From assembly GCA_030549495.1 (NCBI GenBank), contig JAUIRK010000921.1, forward strand, positions 850,501 to 914,500: DNA of 64,000 nucleotides. Reading direction: 5' to 3'. The notes beneath the pieces were generated by a model, which did no database searches, was not told the DNA's origin, and saw only the letters and a program-made list of their open reading frames with translations. Below, piece by piece: positions 12,301 through 23,775 of the stretch; within the stretch, counting starts at the first letter, position 1; the number at the start of each line of letters is the position of its first letter. The DNA comes from Nectonema munidae (lineage: Eukaryota > Nematomorpha > Nectonematoida > Nectonematidae). The position numbers and the translations under genes were made by a program.

Positions 12301-15300
12301 ATGTCATACTTTCATTGGTGGAGGCTGCTGAAGACGGTGCTGCTGTTGTTGATTGGAAGAGGGGGTGTTTGGCGAAGGCTGATTGGATTGAATGGCCAAG
12401 TTAGAATGCGCAGATGATGAAGAAATATTAGGACCTAGTCCTTCGCCTCCTTTGTGACATCTTTCTTTGTTAGCAGACGGTATCATCATGTCCATCTCAT
12501 TTTCCTTTTTCACGAGAAAGGCATTTGCAGTTTGCTCTAGATTACCAGCACCACAGAAGGATGAAGAAGACTCGTTGGAGAAGTAGAAAGGAACTGGATT
12601 TGCTGCAATCATATTGTTGCGCATTGTGGATGTTGCGTCGAATGCGTGCCGCCATCTTTTTTCATTGTTTTTAATCATGAAATCATTCTTATCCATTATT
12701 TTACAGTCTTCAAGTATCCTAAGTGTATGATATAAATTGAAAGATATTTTAGCTTTAACTTCTAGACACAAAAGCAGATACATTATTCTTTTATTTAAAA
12801 TAATATTTGCACTAATTGTTCTAAAATAATTAGTTGAAGAGGGCATTTAAAATTTATTTCCGCTTTTTCTAAACACAATGTTATTAACTTACTTATGGGT
12901 GACTTAATAATCGATCAATATATTTTTTAAGGCATTCAAATCGCTCTGCTTTCTTAGTTTACTTTTAATAATATTGATTGAATAAACAAGCATTTAAATA
13001 TGGTAAAGAGAAAAGTTTACTATATCTAAAAAAAGATTTTTTTTAACGGCATATTCAATTTGGTGAACATCTGTCCAAAATAAGTGTCTGCTTTTATTCC
13101 GATTCAACTATAAAAAACTCGACAGATGGGCTAGTCCACATGGGGTCTCGATCCACATTCTGATTGTGACTATCCTTACCTTTTGACCAGGGACTGGTGT
13201 CCCATTGTGCCTGAAAGGGTTAAAAGTTTAATACATATTTGACTAAATCCATCTTATTGATGTTATTTACACGTGTGTGTATGTGCCAAGACTTAAGAAG
13301 TTTTTTGCACTGAAAATGCGTTTTTGTTAAAACATCCTCAGTTGAATGTTTTCATCGCAAGCAACAATTGCACGGTTTGTGTCAAACTATGAGCAAAAAA
13401 AACTTGATCCTAAATCGAGCTCGAGACCTTGTGGTATCGAAGGCAGGTACCTAACCAACCTCACTCAAGCCCACATTTATGTCCAAAATTAATATTTTAT
13501 ATACGCCAAAATAAGAAATAAAAAATTGCTATAAAATCTGCGTGGCTAAAAGCAAAGTCGTTAAAATAAATGGGCTGAATTTAGAAACTTTTCCTCTAAA
13601 TTGGCAACACTGCTCCCTGCGTGTTCAACTACTTCGAGAGTTTACAGAATATGCTGTATATGTAGTCGGGTAGCATGCGACCTTAAATTGCAATGACTAG
13701 AGTCTCTTTCTGGAGACTTCAGGGGTTTTAAACAGAGCTTCGGAGCCTGCGCCAGCAAATTTGTCTACATGGAGCCGGAAATATTGAAAAATAGCTCATA
13801 TGCCCGGCTCCAGGCAATTTAAATGTTTAGTAGTTCAGGAGAATATTTAGTCTAAACTCAAAACTGTACCATTTCACGCCCAATGTACCATATACATCGA
13901 GTAGAAAGCGTTTTTACTTGGAATAAAAATAATTACCCCTTAATGTTTAACGTTGTGAAAACGCAACATAAAAAATCTTGATCATTTTTGTCTAAAGTGA
14001 TCATTAATCTAAAGTGGTTGCATTTTTGCAACAAACAAAAAAATTCAAAAATTTTCCAACTTAAAAACGCGGTTATTTTTTTTCAATACGAAAATGTTGT
14101 GAAAACATTGGATTTAATCTTTATTTAAACAATTAAATTTGCGAAAGTTTTCTTATTTTTATTCATTGCTCAATATCAATTGTATGCATATAGTATAATA
14201 GTTAGATAATTTTATAATCTTTAGCTAGATAATCTATTTTTTCTAGATTGATTTGTTGTATAGTAGTTACAATCATTTTTTGGAAACAATATTTCCAAAA
14301 ATAAAGATAAGGTGAAAAAAGCTTAAGAATTTTTGTCAGACTCCAAAAGCCTGGTTTTAACGCTTCTTGATTCCTGAGAAAGTACACGTAAGGGTCGAGA
14401 AAATCATTCCTTTTTTTCCCTATATTTACTCCATTAAAAATAAAAAATCTTTTAAAAAAAATTAGTATGATTGAAACTTTTAAACTGTCAGAATCTTTGC
14501 AACTATTCCAAAATACTTTTTTATCCATAAAACATAAGGGAAATTTTCGATTACACCTAACTTTTTATCTCAAAAAAGATAAACTGTAAAAATAGAGTCA
14601 TTTAACAATTTAACATTTTTTTAAAAGAGAAACCTTGGAGTAAACAAAATCCCCAAAAATAAAGGCATCACTAACTTTAGTTTTCGGCAATTTTGACCAG
14701 GAACCCAATGGAGTACCATCGTGACAACAGTGTTACTGGAAATGAAAATCTGCTTTAAATATGTTCTAGTCGTTAACCCATTGGTTTCCCATGCATGGTC
14801 TGCTCTCTTTCTCAATGAGTTTTAACTTACGTACACAATTTTTGGGACACTGGTGTCCCATTGTGCCTGAAAGGGTTAAAAGTTTAATACATGTTTGCCT
14901 AAATCCATCTTATTGATGTTATTTACACGTGTGTGTATGTGCCAAGACTTATGACGAAACAGCGTTTTTAGTTTGCACAAAGCAGAGGATTTGAAAAAGC
15001 AAAACATGTTCTGCGTTCCTCTACAGAAACAACAACACAAAATGGGATATGATAATGTTTAAAGCCTAGATTTGTAAAATGCCTTTGAAATAAAATAGAG
15101 ACCTGATAAAACAATTAAACATATAACTTGAAATCGTAAGTTCTCTTACTTCCAATCGTCATATATAAGTGAAATAAATATACCTTTTTCTTTTATTAAA
15201 GCAATACTAAATTTCAAGCAAACACACACATTTTATCTAAGCTTTTCATGTTTTCTGTCGTTGCGCTATGCTTTTTATTGCTTAGTCATTCGTCTACTAA

Positions 15301-18300
15301 AACAACCAATTTTACAAAAAGCGGATTTTGGAGTAATTCATATAAAGCTTTTCAAGCATTTATTTAGCTTATTTACAACACATCAAATCCTAGTCATGAC
15401 AGACTTGGTAGGTGCTTCGAACGGAAAGACTTGGTCAGTTATATTTTAGAAAATAAAACAGATACATTTACATGACTAATGAGAAATGATTTCGCCAAAT
15501 TTACAAAAAGTGATCATTTGTGTTAGCCAACCGCAATTTTGGCACTGAAATTATAATTTAAAAAATGATATTTTCACTATGCTTTTTTCGTATACACACA
15601 CATGATGCTTTTAATAGCTTTTATTCTCTTTTCTCGAGAATTCTCAATCCAATTTCTCAAGAGAACAGAAACTCAAGACAAGATCAGTGTTTGGGAGTGG
15701 AAGAAAAAAAAGTTTAATTTTTGTAAGAACGTGGAATGGTCCCTCTTTAGTCGGAAGTGAAGAGTTGGTGTTGAATTTATTAAACTTTTAAGTACTTAAA
15801 AGTTTGAGTCGAAATCAGAGTCAGATATTTCCCCTCCGAGTGCCCAGCCCTGGCCTTGACTATATAAAATGTGTCTTTTCGGGTCATTCATCTAAAAGGG
15901 ATGAGAAGCCACCCTCTAGACTACTCAGTATATGATATGTATAAGTTTTTATAAGTAACTTTTTAAAGTATTCGTCATCAAGCTGAAAATCAGAATTATC
16001 GTCATCATCATCATCATCTTCGTCTTCATCGTCTTGGCCATTTTGTTGAAATGCGGAAGGTTGGTGAGTCTTTTCAAGCTCATGCCCGCCAGCACCAATC
16101 AAGGGCGCATTTTCAAATGCGCGTTCACTCTCAGTACACGCTCCTTCTTCCTCCTCCCGTTTAATGGAAGCGGGCTCCTCCAATTTACTCCGTTTACTGA
16201 AAGCAACAGCAGCACTCGAAAGAGGGTCCACATCACGCGCGTGATGATCCACGTTATCCCGGATGTCGTCTTCCTCTTCGTTGATGGAGGAGAGGGGAAA
16301 GGACTTCTTGAATTCCTCCATCTCAAATTTGAAGCCGAGATAGCGAGTGAAGAGGTTTCGGGAGTGAGTGATGCACTCCTTCCTGTAGTCATCGCTTTGC
16401 TTGATGGCGCCTTCTATCTGAAATACATAACGCAACAACAATGGATGCCAGAAGGAGAATTTATTTTATGCAACAACACATCAGGCGAAATGACAAGAGC
16501 TCAGTTTCGGACTATACCAATGGTTAAGTATTTCAGTGTATGCGTGTCTAATGTCAATATGTATGTATGTATGTCTAGATGTTTTTTGTGTCAGATGTGT
16601 ATTAATCAGGTTGAGGAGTCGGAGTCGGTATGTAATAAAATTTGGGAATTTTTTTAAGTATTTAAATAAAGAAAAAAATTCTGTCTAATTCTAAGTCGGA
16701 AGCGAAGAGTTTTTAAGTTTTCAAGTATTTGGAGTCGGAGCCAGATTTTTTAGGCACTCGGAGGCGGATTCACAGTGGGATATTTTTCCTCCGATTCCCG
16801 AACGCTCGTATAAATACAAATAAATTTGAGTTTGTCTCAAGAATGTCAACAAGCATATGTAAATTTATATATGTACCAGTGCGCTACCATAAAACCTAAC
16901 ACTAATACTAATATTTGAAAAAAATCTTTTTCTTCTTTTTTTACTTTTGATGAGAAACTGATTTATGAACACAACTCATGCTGCTCATCAAAAATGTGCA
17001 ATGCAACATAGCATTATCCGTTAAGAAAGACTCACTAAAGTTACGCTTATAACAATTTAAGCCTCTATATATCGAGAACATGCTTCACTCTTCCGGTTGA
17101 ATCATTCCTAGCACGGTTTCACATTCAAGTCGACTTAAAAAAATCCAACTTCAAAAACATTCAGCCGTGGTTAATCGGAAATCAAAATAAAAAAAACTAT
17201 CCGAATAATGAAATTATCCAGATTGTGAAAAAGACATTGATTTTGCTGTCAAATTTTATGGATTTAAAACCCATTTTGGGTTATTGTTCCCGGAGAGGAA
17301 CGCTGATGAACTCGACTTTCCAATGAAATTCAATAGAGATTAACCGGCTACCGATCACAGTCGACATGTCAACTTTACAAAAATAAAATGATCTGCATTT
17401 GTTAATGCCCTTTAATACATATCTTCTGCTTTACATTAAATATCGTCTGATTATTAGGGTCATTAACGGCTAAATCAAATTGTCTGCTTTGCGCTAACTA
17501 AAATGTGTTAACCCTTTCAGGCATTGATTTTTCAAAATTTGTCGTTTGCTTTCCTTCCCAATGAGTTTTTATATACCTTAAGCAGAGGATTTTTGGGACA
17601 TTTGTGTCCCATTGTGCCTGAAAGGGTTAACACTAGAAAAACCAAGGGGTCTCATAGAAGTTAGGGGGCATAGCAGTATACAGTGAACCATAATATTATA
17701 TATAATACATTACTATATCTAATATACTGAATGAAGTGAATAACTTAGTGAAACATAAAAAGTAGTGTTTTCAGACATTAAATATTTTTGAGCATAAACA
17801 ACTAAGAATTAATAAATTTTTGCGAATTAAGATAATAATTCAATTCCTTATGGGTTTTATAGATCGCCTGAAATAAAGTCTGAAAAACCAATAGCTTTAG
17901 ATTTGTCTTGCTTATAATACATAAAACATATTTTGTTAATTTTTAAATTAAAATTAAGTTTTACATGTACTTTTAAATTTTATTAGATAACCACTCCGAC
18001 TCATCTCCCTTTAAAATATTCCCCCCAACCACTCAGGACCCCACAACGCTGATTCCTAGGCCATATAAATTTCGAATTTTGTTGCAATAAAGAAAACTTT
18101 TAACCCTTTCGTGACCAGAAAAATCAGACGATATTTATTGAAAAGCAGAAGATTCATATACAAAACTATTTAAAAAAGCAGACGAAGGTAAAATTGTTTA
18201 TGTATCATATATGATACACTCTAGTCACGAAAGGATTAAAAAACTTTTAACCAGGGTTTCGAAGTTGAAGATTTTGAAGTGATGGGATTCGGAATGAGTG

Positions 18301-19103
18301 TCTAATAAAATTTAGTAGTCTCAGTCAGAGACGGATTTTTTTGAGTATAACCCTTTGAGGACCAGTGTGACATAGTCTGCTTTAAGCATATAAAATTCTA
18401 TTGAAAAAGAAAGCAGTCATTTAGCCTTTCGGGTCTCAAAGGTTTCAAAATTAAAATTTTAAGTACTTTGAGTCAAAGTCCCTTCGAATAGGCTTTATAG
18501 TGGGAGTCAGACTTGGAATTGTAGAAGCCAGATATTTTTTCTACGATTATGAACACATTTTTTAAAGTTTTTATTAAAAAAATAGGGTACAGTAAAGTAT
18601 TTATTTCTTGCAAAATAACACAGCTTCTTTATGGCTAACATCTCTATAACACTTTTATTGTGTTCCCCATTTGGAGGGGGCGTTCGTGTTAGGATTGTAT
18701 CCTTCGCTTAGCCGAATTCATATATTCTTGTAAAATAAAATATATCAAGGCACAGTCATGCAGTACAAGGGCAGTTTTTATGTTTTTAGTGGGATGGAAA
18801 GTCAAGGTAGATTCTGGACTCAGCATTGCGGCGAGAAAAAAGGCAACTAGCTCACTCACCATTTCAATGTCGAGTTGAATGAGGCGAAGTTGTTCGATGT
18901 GGGCGAGTTTTTCTCTGATGAGTAAGTTGAGTTCATTGCGATACTTTTCCAAATTCGAACTTTCTTCTTTGGAGGCCAATTCAAATTTGAGAATTTCACT
19001 TTTTAACTTCTTCTGTGTTTTGCATTTATCTCTAAGTTACAAAATTTAAAATCAAGCAAAAAATAGCAAACAACCTTTCTTCTGGAGTTATTCCAGTTAT
19101 CAT
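9323..19103 (-). CDS. ZC4H2: ZC4H2 (zinc finger C4H2-domain protein), five exons
   Basis: Ortholog of vertebrate ZC4H2, a nuclear and synaptic coiled-coil zinc-finger protein needed for neural development. Coding exons: 19075-19103, 18860-19031, 15960-16417, 12310-12718 and 9323-9442. All junction phases agree, giving 395 aa from the ATG at 19101; an in-frame ATG at 19164 would add 21 aa. Exons 2-3 encode the coiled coil, with [20 protein letters not shown] followed across the junction by [10 protein letters not shown], as in the vertebrate protein. Exon 4 ends [11 protein letters not shown] just before the zinc finger, as in vertebrates. Exon 5 has the finger C-x2-C-x10-C-x2-C ([18 protein letters not shown]) and a basic tail ([13 protein letters not shown]). 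The middle is much longer than the 224-aa human protein: exon 3 adds an acidic stretch with a run of Asp, and exon 4 adds Ser- and Gln-rich sequence. Intron 1 is only 43 bp. The exon 3 donor (gttact) is weak and was chosen by phase and homology. Confidence 0.9.
9546..10235 (+). pseudogene. pogo-type (DDE_1) transposase C-terminal fragment
   Basis: Lies in the last intron of ZC4H2 on the opposite strand. The frame reads [21 protein letters not shown], then [28 protein letters not shown] and, past one in-frame TAG at 9790-9792, [20 protein letters not shown] and a Ser/Asp/Glu-rich tail ending at a TGA at 10024-10026. This is the end of the pogo/Jerky-type catalytic domain (the GG-x-T-x8-PLD block) and the usual C-terminus. 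The 3' end of the element is near 10235, where CGCGCTGAAAATTACAG abuts TA, fitting a TA target. The 5' half with the DNA-binding domain and the first catalytic residues is absent. The open frame extends backwards over ZC4H2 exon 5 by chance. Confidence 0.8.
10451..10600. repeat. Minisatellite, GACATTTGACCGAAC unit
   Basis: About eight imperfect tandem copies of a unit of 16-18 bp, core GACATTTGACCGAACA, with variants (CATCTGACCGAATA, CATTTGGCCGAACA, CATTTCACCAAACG). Any open frame here is an artefact of the period. Similar GGCCGAA/GACATTT arrays occur in other invertebrates as far as I recall. Confidence 0.85.
10670..10860. repeat. Minisatellite, TATAGTTAGAATATTGTTAG unit
   Basis: Five or so copies of TATAGTTAGAATATTGTTAG separated by variable GT/TAGAGTTAGTGTTAG spacers, so the period changes between about 30 and 42 bp. 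It directly follows the GACATTTGACCGAAC array, with only about 70 bp between them. Confidence 0.85.
11486..11916. mobile_element. Fold-back (hairpin) element in the last ZC4H2 intron
   Basis: The left arm from GTTAGCAAAAGGGAGGCATT to about 11660 returns in reverse complement from about 11700 to GCCTTCCTTGTGCTAAC at 11916. Arms match closely over most of their length. The right arm has an internal duplication of about 60 bp (two copies of AAATGATAT with the GGAGGC/GCAGGC motif). No transposase. A MITE-type hairpin is the best description. Confidence 0.75.
12091..12186 (-). repeat. Dispersed repeat, inverted partner of 2311-2410
   Basis: Contains AAAAGACTTGTTTGGCTGGTG and TTTTACGGTTGAGTTTCAAA, the reverse complement of the block in the quaking-like intron. 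No coding content. Confidence 0.6.
13193..13295 (+). repeat. Direct repeat 1 (with 14849-14951), MITE right end plus flank
   Basis: A 103-bp block starting ACTGGTGTCCCATTGTGCCT and ending GTATGTGCCAAGACTTA recurs 1656 bp downstream without an indel. Its first part is the right end of the TTAA MITE (TGCCTGAAAGGGTTAA), and the rest is flanking DNA with a GTGTGTGT stretch. Finding MITE end and flank together in both copies means a duplication event rather than two independent insertions. Confidence 0.8.
13400..13475 (-). repeat. tRNA-like (possibly SINE) fragment
   Basis: Minus strand reads GGGCTTGAGTGAGGTTGGTT, then AGGTACCTGCCTTCGATACC and AAGGTCTCGAGCTCGATTTA. The first part resembles a pol III A box and D arm (TGAGTGAGGTTGG) and the last a degenerate B box (GAGCTCGATTT). 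The acceptor stem does not pair, so this is not a working tRNA gene. A tRNA-derived SINE head is plausible. Confidence 0.35.
14775..14877 (+). mobile_element. TTAA MITE copy, decayed left end
   Basis: Left end TTAACCCATTGG, right end TGTGCCTGAAAGGGTTAA, internal TTTCTCAATGAGTTTTAACTT, the same layout as the complete copy at 17512-17626. The left terminal repeat has changed. Confidence 0.6.
14849..14951 (+). repeat. Direct repeat 2 (with 13193-13295)
   Basis: Second copy of the 103-bp block; here the full MITE body is present to the left, so this is probably the original site and the copy at 13193 the derived one. Two or three substitutions separate them. Confidence 0.8.
15700..15860. repeat. 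Dispersed GAGTCGG-type repeat, copy 1
   Basis: Contains AGTCGGAAGTGAAGAGTT, an AAGTACTTAAAAGTTTGAGT stretch and a TCCCCTCCGAGTGCCC end. The same order of motifs recurs at 16610-16800 and, weaker, at 18245-18560. It lies just downstream of ZC4H2 exon 3. A short interspersed repeat family of unknown class. Confidence 0.55.
16555..16577 (+). repeat. TATG microsatellite
   Basis: Four to five copies of TATG (ATATGTATGTATGTATGTCT) in intron 2 of ZC4H2. Confidence 0.8.
16610..16800. repeat. Dispersed GAGTCGG-type repeat, copy 2
   Basis: Begins GGTTGAGGAGTCGGAGTCGG, includes AAGTCGGAAGCGAAGAGTTT and GGAGTCGGAGCCAGATTTTT, and ends in TTCCTCCGATTCCCGAAC. Shares motif order with 15700-15860. Confidence 0.6.
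17512..17626. mobile_element. TTAA-flanked MITE, complete copy with 12-bp perfect TIRs
   Basis: CCCTTTCAGGCA at 17512-17523 and its exact reverse complement TGCCTGAAAGGG at 17615-17626. TTAA stands immediately outside on both sides (17508-17511 and 17627-17630). The body is 115 bp and non-coding. TTAA target plus a CCC start is the piggyBac-superfamily pattern, so it is probably mobilised by a piggyBac transposase. A smaller TTAA-bounded unit with CCCT ends lies nearby at about 17406-17462. Confidence 0.85.
18104..18235. mobile_element. TTAA-flanked MITE, second family member
   Basis: Left end CCCTTTCGTGACCAG, right end CTAGTCACGAAAGGA, with TTAA at 18100-18103 and 18236-18239. Length 132 bp. 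Internal AAGCAGAAGATTCATATAC and a TATCATATATGATA palindrome near the right end. Related to but distinct from the 17512 copy. Confidence 0.75.
18245..18560. repeat. Mixed repeat block: GAGTCGG-type repeat split by a MITE
   Basis: GAGTCGG-type motifs (GGTTTCGAAGTTGAAGATTT, TCAGTCAGAGACGG) stop at about 18350. A MITE copy then starts ACCCTTTGAGGACCAGTGTG and ends near GGGTCTCAAAGG at about 18450, and the repeat resumes (AAGTACTTTGAGTC, GGGAGTCAGACTTGG). A nested insertion is the simplest reading. Confidence 0.5.
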
Positions 19104-19653
19104 TCTCACCTCGTTGTGATTTAAACTGAACTTATAATTCGCTGTTTTTTTAATAAGGGTAAGCATTTTTGCAAATTTGAATGAAATCAACCTACATTTA
19201 TATTAAAAAAGATATGACTATTTATATTTGGAGATAGATTTTTGACAATCCTGGTAAAACCACGACATTTCGCAGCCTAAGATCAGTATTAGTATCATCA
19301 TTAAAGATTAATGATGTGTATCACACACACACGCACGGACACACAAATTCTTTTTTACAAATTTTTTATATAAATTTTTTTATATATAAACCAACTTTTT
19401 CCAAATTATTACTTGGTTTACATATTTGTGGGAAGAAAATTCTTAAATTATTTCAAATGTAAGAATTTCTGTCTCTTTTTTATATATAAAATATAGGGTA
19501 ATTGAGAGGTGAAATGTGCCTAGGAATCAAATACCTCTAGCAGAAATAATGATGAGTAGTATAGAAAGCATTACATATATGCATAAATAAATATATATTT
19601 TCAAAATGACTACTTCCATAGCTGTTTAATCAAATTATAATGACATGCTCGAA
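19104..19653. other. Intergenic stretch left of the duplication
   Basis: May hold ZC4H2 5' UTR. A CACACACACACGCACGGACA tract lies at about 19325. No gene seen. Confidence 0.5.
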
Positions 19654-21565
19654 TACTCAAACCTACACACTCATACCTTTCAATTTTGCTCAGTTCAGTT
19701 CATTGTATACCAAAAAAAGCGTAAATAAGTCGAGTCGCAAAAATATTTTTGAGACTCCATAATGCTGTCAATGCGTGAAATTAAACTAGCAAACGCTTCC
19801 TATAACTCTTTGTGCATATCAGTTCTTATATCTGCCTCTCGTTTCTATTTCTTTGTTCACATTTGTGATTTTATCATGCTTTATATTTCTTTTCTTTGCT
19901 CATAGCGCAAATAGAGATGCATCGAAGGATATCAAATTTGACATCGTTGAGATGCGGATGTGAGAATTACTTTTTTTTAGCGGATCTGGATATGATTATT
20001 GCTATTCTAAGCAAACGCAAATTTTATACTTCTTAAAAATTTAGAGATGACAATCTGTTTTATCATAAAGACGTACTTATAAAATTTTTAGATAAAATAA
20101 AAATTCCCAAAACTTTGTGATATATAAGATAAAAGAAGAGTTTGAAAATTGCGGATGCTAAAACTTAAATGATGCGCAGATGAGGATCAAAATCTAAAGA
20201 ACAAGAATAAAACAATTAAAGTTTGCTATAAATAGAGGCAAAACATTATTTTACTTTTTTATGTATTATAATTAACAGAAATCTAAAGGAATTTGTATTT
20301 CAAACTTTATTTGTTTTCTATTAACCAATGTGAACCATTGAGGAAAAAATTTAATTATCTTAATTCGCAAAATAAATAGCCTAAATGTTCAATAATATTT
20401 ATGTCTGAAAATATTTCAAATTAAAAAAAGACCCTTATTCATAATAACAATCTATTAAAAATAGGCTTTCTTGGTTCTAATTTAGAAGTTTTTAAGCTAT
20501 AACTCAATATAAATAATAAAAGAAATTAGAGCCAAATTTTGTAAGTATTGGAAGACAGACTTTTAAAAATTAGAGTCGGATATGCTTGGAAGCATAAAAA
20601 TAAATGAATGACTCAAATTTTACTAAATCATCTAAGATCGTATTATTAAGCGGTACAGTTAGTTCCTAGTAAATCACCAAAAACCAATTTTCTTTGTAAC
20701 AAAAATCTCTATAAGATCCTAGGCATAGAAATTTTCGAAAACAAAAATCCCCAAACAGAAAAATCTCTAAAAACTAAATTCCTTATACAGAAATTTTCAA
20801 AAATTAAAATCTTTGCTATCAATATCCCAAAATTTTTAAAACATAGTTGCTTCGGGAATTTTTTTAGTGGTGATTTTATTTTTCCTGGATTTTGACCAGA
20901 TAACGGTGAGCTGATATAAAAATAATAAAATCTAATCTATGCATCAGTCTTTGATCTAATATAAAATACTAGTTACAAACGGTATGAATACTATATTTAA
21001 GATTTTACAGACCTAGTTTTATCGATGTTTAATAAAATTTAAATGTATATTGACAAATTTTGACAATATTCAATATATGTCTATGAAGTATAGATCCATT
21101 TATGAGATAAACTAGGAAAATAATTTATAAGATAAACCTAAATAGTCGAATCTTCTCAAGATTTTGATATGCTTCCATCTATTTTGTATATATAGAATAA
21201 TAATTAACAAACGTTTTAATTTCCCATTTTATTAATAGAACAAATAAATGCACAAAAATATTAATTTTGCATAAATTTAGAAAAAATTTAGTATTTGATA
21301 TATTTAAAAAAGACCTTTTTTTCTAGATACTATTAACGGTAAAAAATAAATTTTTTCATAACTTAAAATATACCAAAAAACAAAAAAGCACCAGGGTTAC
21401 GAAATCTCTATATCCTATAATATTTTTTCATTAACATTTCTTTTATCGGTCATCTGTAGAATAAATTAAGTGAGCGTATTAAGATTATTGTCACTTTACA
21501 AAATCAATGTTATTTTATTTAAAAGTTCTCTAAATCTTTTAGAAAAATTATTAATGAACATTTGG
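19654..21565. other. Non-coding left part of duplicated unit, copy A
   Basis: No gene or domain found. Ends in a run of about 15 G (21564-21580) followed by TAGAGGGGGAAGGG. The matching block in copy B is 35833-37757, with about 17 G. Confidence 0.6.
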
Positions 21566-21619
21566 GGGGGGGGGGGGGGTAGAGGGGGAAGGGTATGATA
21601 AAAGGAAATATAAAGGGTA

Positions 21620-23270
21620 TGACATTTTGAAACTGATTCTAATCAAGATAAAGCTCTATCATGCTCTATCAAAACATGAGGAGTCAAAAAAGCATATTGA
21701 GGCATACAAAACATGGATTGAAAGAAGGGAAGAATTTCTAGCAGCTTATCTGTTCCATGTATTCTTAATGAAACGCTTTTGGCCAAAAATAGGTATTTTA
21801 TAAATTTAACAAATTTTTACATATTTTTTTGTTAAATGTAAATTTTTAACAAAATAGGTATTACATCAAGTCGACACTTGAAGGACCTTTTTGACATTTG
21901 CGTGGCTATGAGGAGCATGTTGAATATTTAGATTCAAATAAAATTGATTCCCCAAATGGGATGTTTTTGCGATTGTTTGAATATACAATGAAAAAAGATA
22001 ATAAACTTGCAGAAGTAAGCTTTTAATATATTTTTCATGATATCATTTTTTTATTCAGTTAATATAAAATAAAAAATTACAATACAGAAATTTATTAGAA
22101 AAGAGAACTGTATAAAAATAGAATTTTTTAATTATTTATTCATCAGATTTCTAAAACAATCCCAAAGAAATAAAATAAAAAAGAGAAAATAATCAGCACC
22201 ATGGCTTCATTTGTAGTTTCAAAAGATTGTAACTACACCGAGAATATATCAATAGTAAAATTAAAAATTTTTAAAATTTGTCTTAACATATTTATTGTTC
22301 AAAATAGATCGTCAGATACTTAAAGACGAAAAATGTAAAGAGAATTTGCTTGATGTTTGTTCATCAGAAGATGTGAGTGCGAAGTCCATTGCTGTAAAAC
22401 TTTGAAAACATTATATGATCTCAAAATAGACTCCATTAAAATAATTTCACAGTGCTAAGACGGTACTGCTGTTATGTTGGTAAAAACCATTCATTACCAT
22501 CAGTATTTTTATCTAAAAAATGTCATGGTATAAATTATATTTTAATAATCACTTAATTATTTAAAGGTAAACGAGGTGGAGTCCAGAATATTATATGCGA
22601 ACAATTGAAAAAAAAATACATTTTTACATTTTTTCAATCATCAGCTACACCTTTCTATAATTAATTCTCTGAGTGTGATTTCTAAGGTTTCCAAGTGATA
22701 GCTCTCTGTAAAATGATTTATAAATTTACTAAAAAAGACAGAGTATTTCAAAATTATTCTGGACAAACTTTAAAGAGGCTTCTAGAGCAAAGATGGTCTA
22801 GTAACTTGGAAACATTGACTATTGTTTCCAACAACTTAGAAAAGTTAAAAGATTTTCTTTTCGAACAATAACTCTAATCCAGAAATTTCTATTGAAGCCC
22901 AAGGGCTACTTTTGCAATTCGAGAAGCCGAAATTTCTCTGTGTTGTTTTGCTACTCAAAAAATACTTGAACTGATGTCTCCTCTCAATATCTATGCTCAG
23001 GTAAGCAAAAAAATTATTTTAAATTAAAGCTATATATCGATACGTTTACTTTAAGTCACATAACAGCGACTTGAATTGTTTGCTCACAATGGTGGAAACA
23101 TTGTCAGAATCTTAACAATCTTTGACAGAAAACAATCAATTTTTCGTTCAACTAAAAAAAACTTCTTCGAGTTTTCTCGTCAAATCTCTTCACGACATTT
23201 TCCACATTATGCCATCGTGAAAGCCATGACCCATTTATCAATTTATACAATGAAATAAATAAGAGTGATT
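21620..23270 (+). pseudogene. hAT transposase remnant (DUF4371 / zinc-finger MYM type), copy A
   Basis: Scattered frames follow the order of a DUF4371-containing hAT protein: an N-terminal zinc-finger-like segment (HEESKKHIEAYKTWIERREE), then GYEEHVEYLDSNKIDSPNGM and FLRLFEYTMKKDNKLAE before a gtaagc donor. Later come IISTMASFVVSKDCN, a DGTAVMLVKT stretch and GGVQNIICEQLKKKYIF. The last block is TLKRLLEQRWSSNLETLTIV followed by EAQGLLLQFEKPKFLCVVL. Many stops and shifts; it was dead before the duplication, since copy B has the same breaks. Copy A also lost about 40 bp near 21650 that copy B keeps. Confidence 0.65.
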
Positions 23271-23775
23271 TCTTTTATTTGATTAAAGAAGAAAGAAAGA
23301 TTTATTGTACATAAAAAGCATATTTGAAGAAATAAAACAGTAAGAGAAAAATCCATGAGCATACTCAAGACTAATTAAAGTCTTTTATTTGAAAAAATGT
23401 TTACTTTCTGATTTCAAAGTTTATGCTTTTTAACCTAATTTTGAGCTAAAGTAATGTAATTTTTTATTATATTGTATTCATTTGTTAATTTTATATTTGT
23501 AATGATTTTTATTCTAATAGTAAAACTTTTTTGAAGATTTCAAGAACGTGATAATGAATTTTTCAATGCTGTCAGATGTTTATGTCCAACAAACTTCAAT
23601 TTTTTTAACCAAAAAGAACTGTGCATCAAAGCTTCCCATTTTGGAAATATGAATGATTCTTTATTCGTCAGCCAAGACGAAGTTGCTAAAAGTTTTATAT
23701 TGAAAAACTATAAAACTGATATTAATTTTCTAATTTAATCAGGGTGATTCAGATTTTTCAATATAAGCCTATTTT

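Noticed and set aside
13400-13475. Functional tRNA gene
   Set aside because: A and B boxes are degenerate and the acceptor stem does not pair.
16099-16392. Second minus-strand frame within ZC4H2 exon 3
   Set aside because: Shifted frame of the same exon, Arg/Ser-rich by chance.
16034-16657. 207-codon plus-strand frame
   Set aside because: Antisense of ZC4H2 exon 3; the minus strand carries the conserved coiled coil and proper splice sites.
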